Part shown: positions 63,484-64,000 of the stretch, in pieces | Numbering within the stretch: the stretch's first letter is position 1 | How the letters are laid out: every line of letters starts with the position of its first letter | DNA from: Plasmodiophora brassicae | Taxonomy: Eukaryota; Endomyxa; Phytomyxea; Plasmodiophorida; Plasmodiophoridae | Direction of reading: 5' to 3' | NCBI GenBank assembly: GCA_039704465.1 | Contig: JASFAU010000015.1 | Span: forward strand, 372,001-436,000 | DNA: 64,000 bases | The notes under the pieces: model-generated | The model's database searches: none | What the model saw: only the letters and a program-made list of their open reading frames with translations | Told to the model about the DNA's origin: nothing | Translations under genes and position numbers: made by a program

Positions 63484-64000
63484 TCCACACGCGCTGATTC
63501 CAGATGGCAATATTTGATCCGGCGCAATTCTGAGTCCGTCGGACTGTCTCCGTGACAATATTAGGGCTGGTGCCATAGACCAAGGCCGGGTGAGCCTACC
63601 GGACGCCACGAGCTGTGGTGGTGGTGGGGGGGGGGGGGGGTAGATAAAGAGACTGCATATTGCCACAGCCGGATACGACACTGTGATCACTAGTACTGTT
63701 CACTGGCACGAAATCAGCTGCAAGTTGGCTCCAGGCCAATGGCTGCAGGGTAAGCGCTGGATATTCGTTGGCAATGATCGCAGACTGCCTGCTCTACCGG
63801 TGTCAGGTTGCATGCAAACGTACGGCGCTCGTCCGGTACACTGCCCCAAACACAGGAGGATGATTCTCGATGTCTAAGGCGGTGCGGGTAACGCTCACAG
63901 GTCCGATTTCTTCCGGCTGTTACTATATCAGAGTGTGCCTGGTCTCTGCTCGAGCGGGCCAGTATCCCAATGCGGCAATGCCGTTTATCTTCTCCATCAT
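63484..64000. other. Unassigned right edge with poly-G tract
   Basis: Homology to the other zinc-repeat copy ends near 63595. A run of 15 G follows GTGGTGGTGGTG at 63615-63640. Further right only short frames are seen, and no gene can be supported. Confidence 0.4.

Overview
The window is nuclear DNA of a flagellated eukaryotic protist. Evidence: short GT-AG introns (mostly 50-65 nt, down to 39 nt) cut most genes; there is an alpha-tubulin, a BBSome subunit (BBS5), an intraflagellar-transport subunit (IFT54), mitochondrial ribosomal proteins, the proteasome adaptor ECM29 and the exosome helicase MTR4. GC is high, codons favour G/C at third positions, and genes are tightly packed (two convergent stops are 18 bp apart). 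No prokaryotic operon, tRNA or CRISPR array was seen. A compact intron-rich rhizarian such as a plasmodiophorid would fit, but this is a guess from gene style, not proven.

Layout. 1-9.2 kb: the 3' part of an ankyrin-CBM20-GDPD phosphodiesterase, a small C2H2 protein, a membrane protein with an Asp run, a secretory J-like membrane protein, a DNAJC11-type protein without its J domain, and a type I membrane protein. 9.4-10.2 kb: two inverted copies of a LINE reverse-transcriptase fragment. 10.5-16.5 kb: alpha-tubulin, BBS5, a mitochondrial EMR/mS35-like protein, a cyclin. 16.7-19.2 kb: a decayed copy of a secreted CxH/CxxC zinc-repeat gene, flanked by GGTTAACC-rich repeats; a better preserved copy lies inverted at 61.7-63.5 kb.

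19.2-39.6 kb is the unusual part. An approximately 11 kb block is tandemly duplicated: A (about 850 aa, secreted/membrane, no recognised family), B (paralogue of A), C (signal peptide, PA-like ectodomain, seven predicted membrane segments) and D (secreted phage tail-collar protein). In the second block A2 is frameshifted, B is reduced to its 3' end, a 348-bp TIR element has inserted upstream, and two more tail-collar genes (E, F) follow. All members have signal peptides and/or membrane segments, so the locus looks like an expanding cell-surface or secreted repertoire. Its function is unknown.

39.7-60.7 kb returns to housekeeping and ciliary genes: mS38, an IFT54 with two N-terminal CH-like domains, two tandem TPR-DUF4470 proteins, ECM29 in many small exons, and MTR4. 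60.7-64 kb holds a tyrosine-recombinase-like remnant, the zinc-repeat gene and unassigned sequence.

Intron coordinates are read by eye from GT/AG sites and reading-frame continuity. Those with full exon lists add up to whole codons; no transcript data were available.
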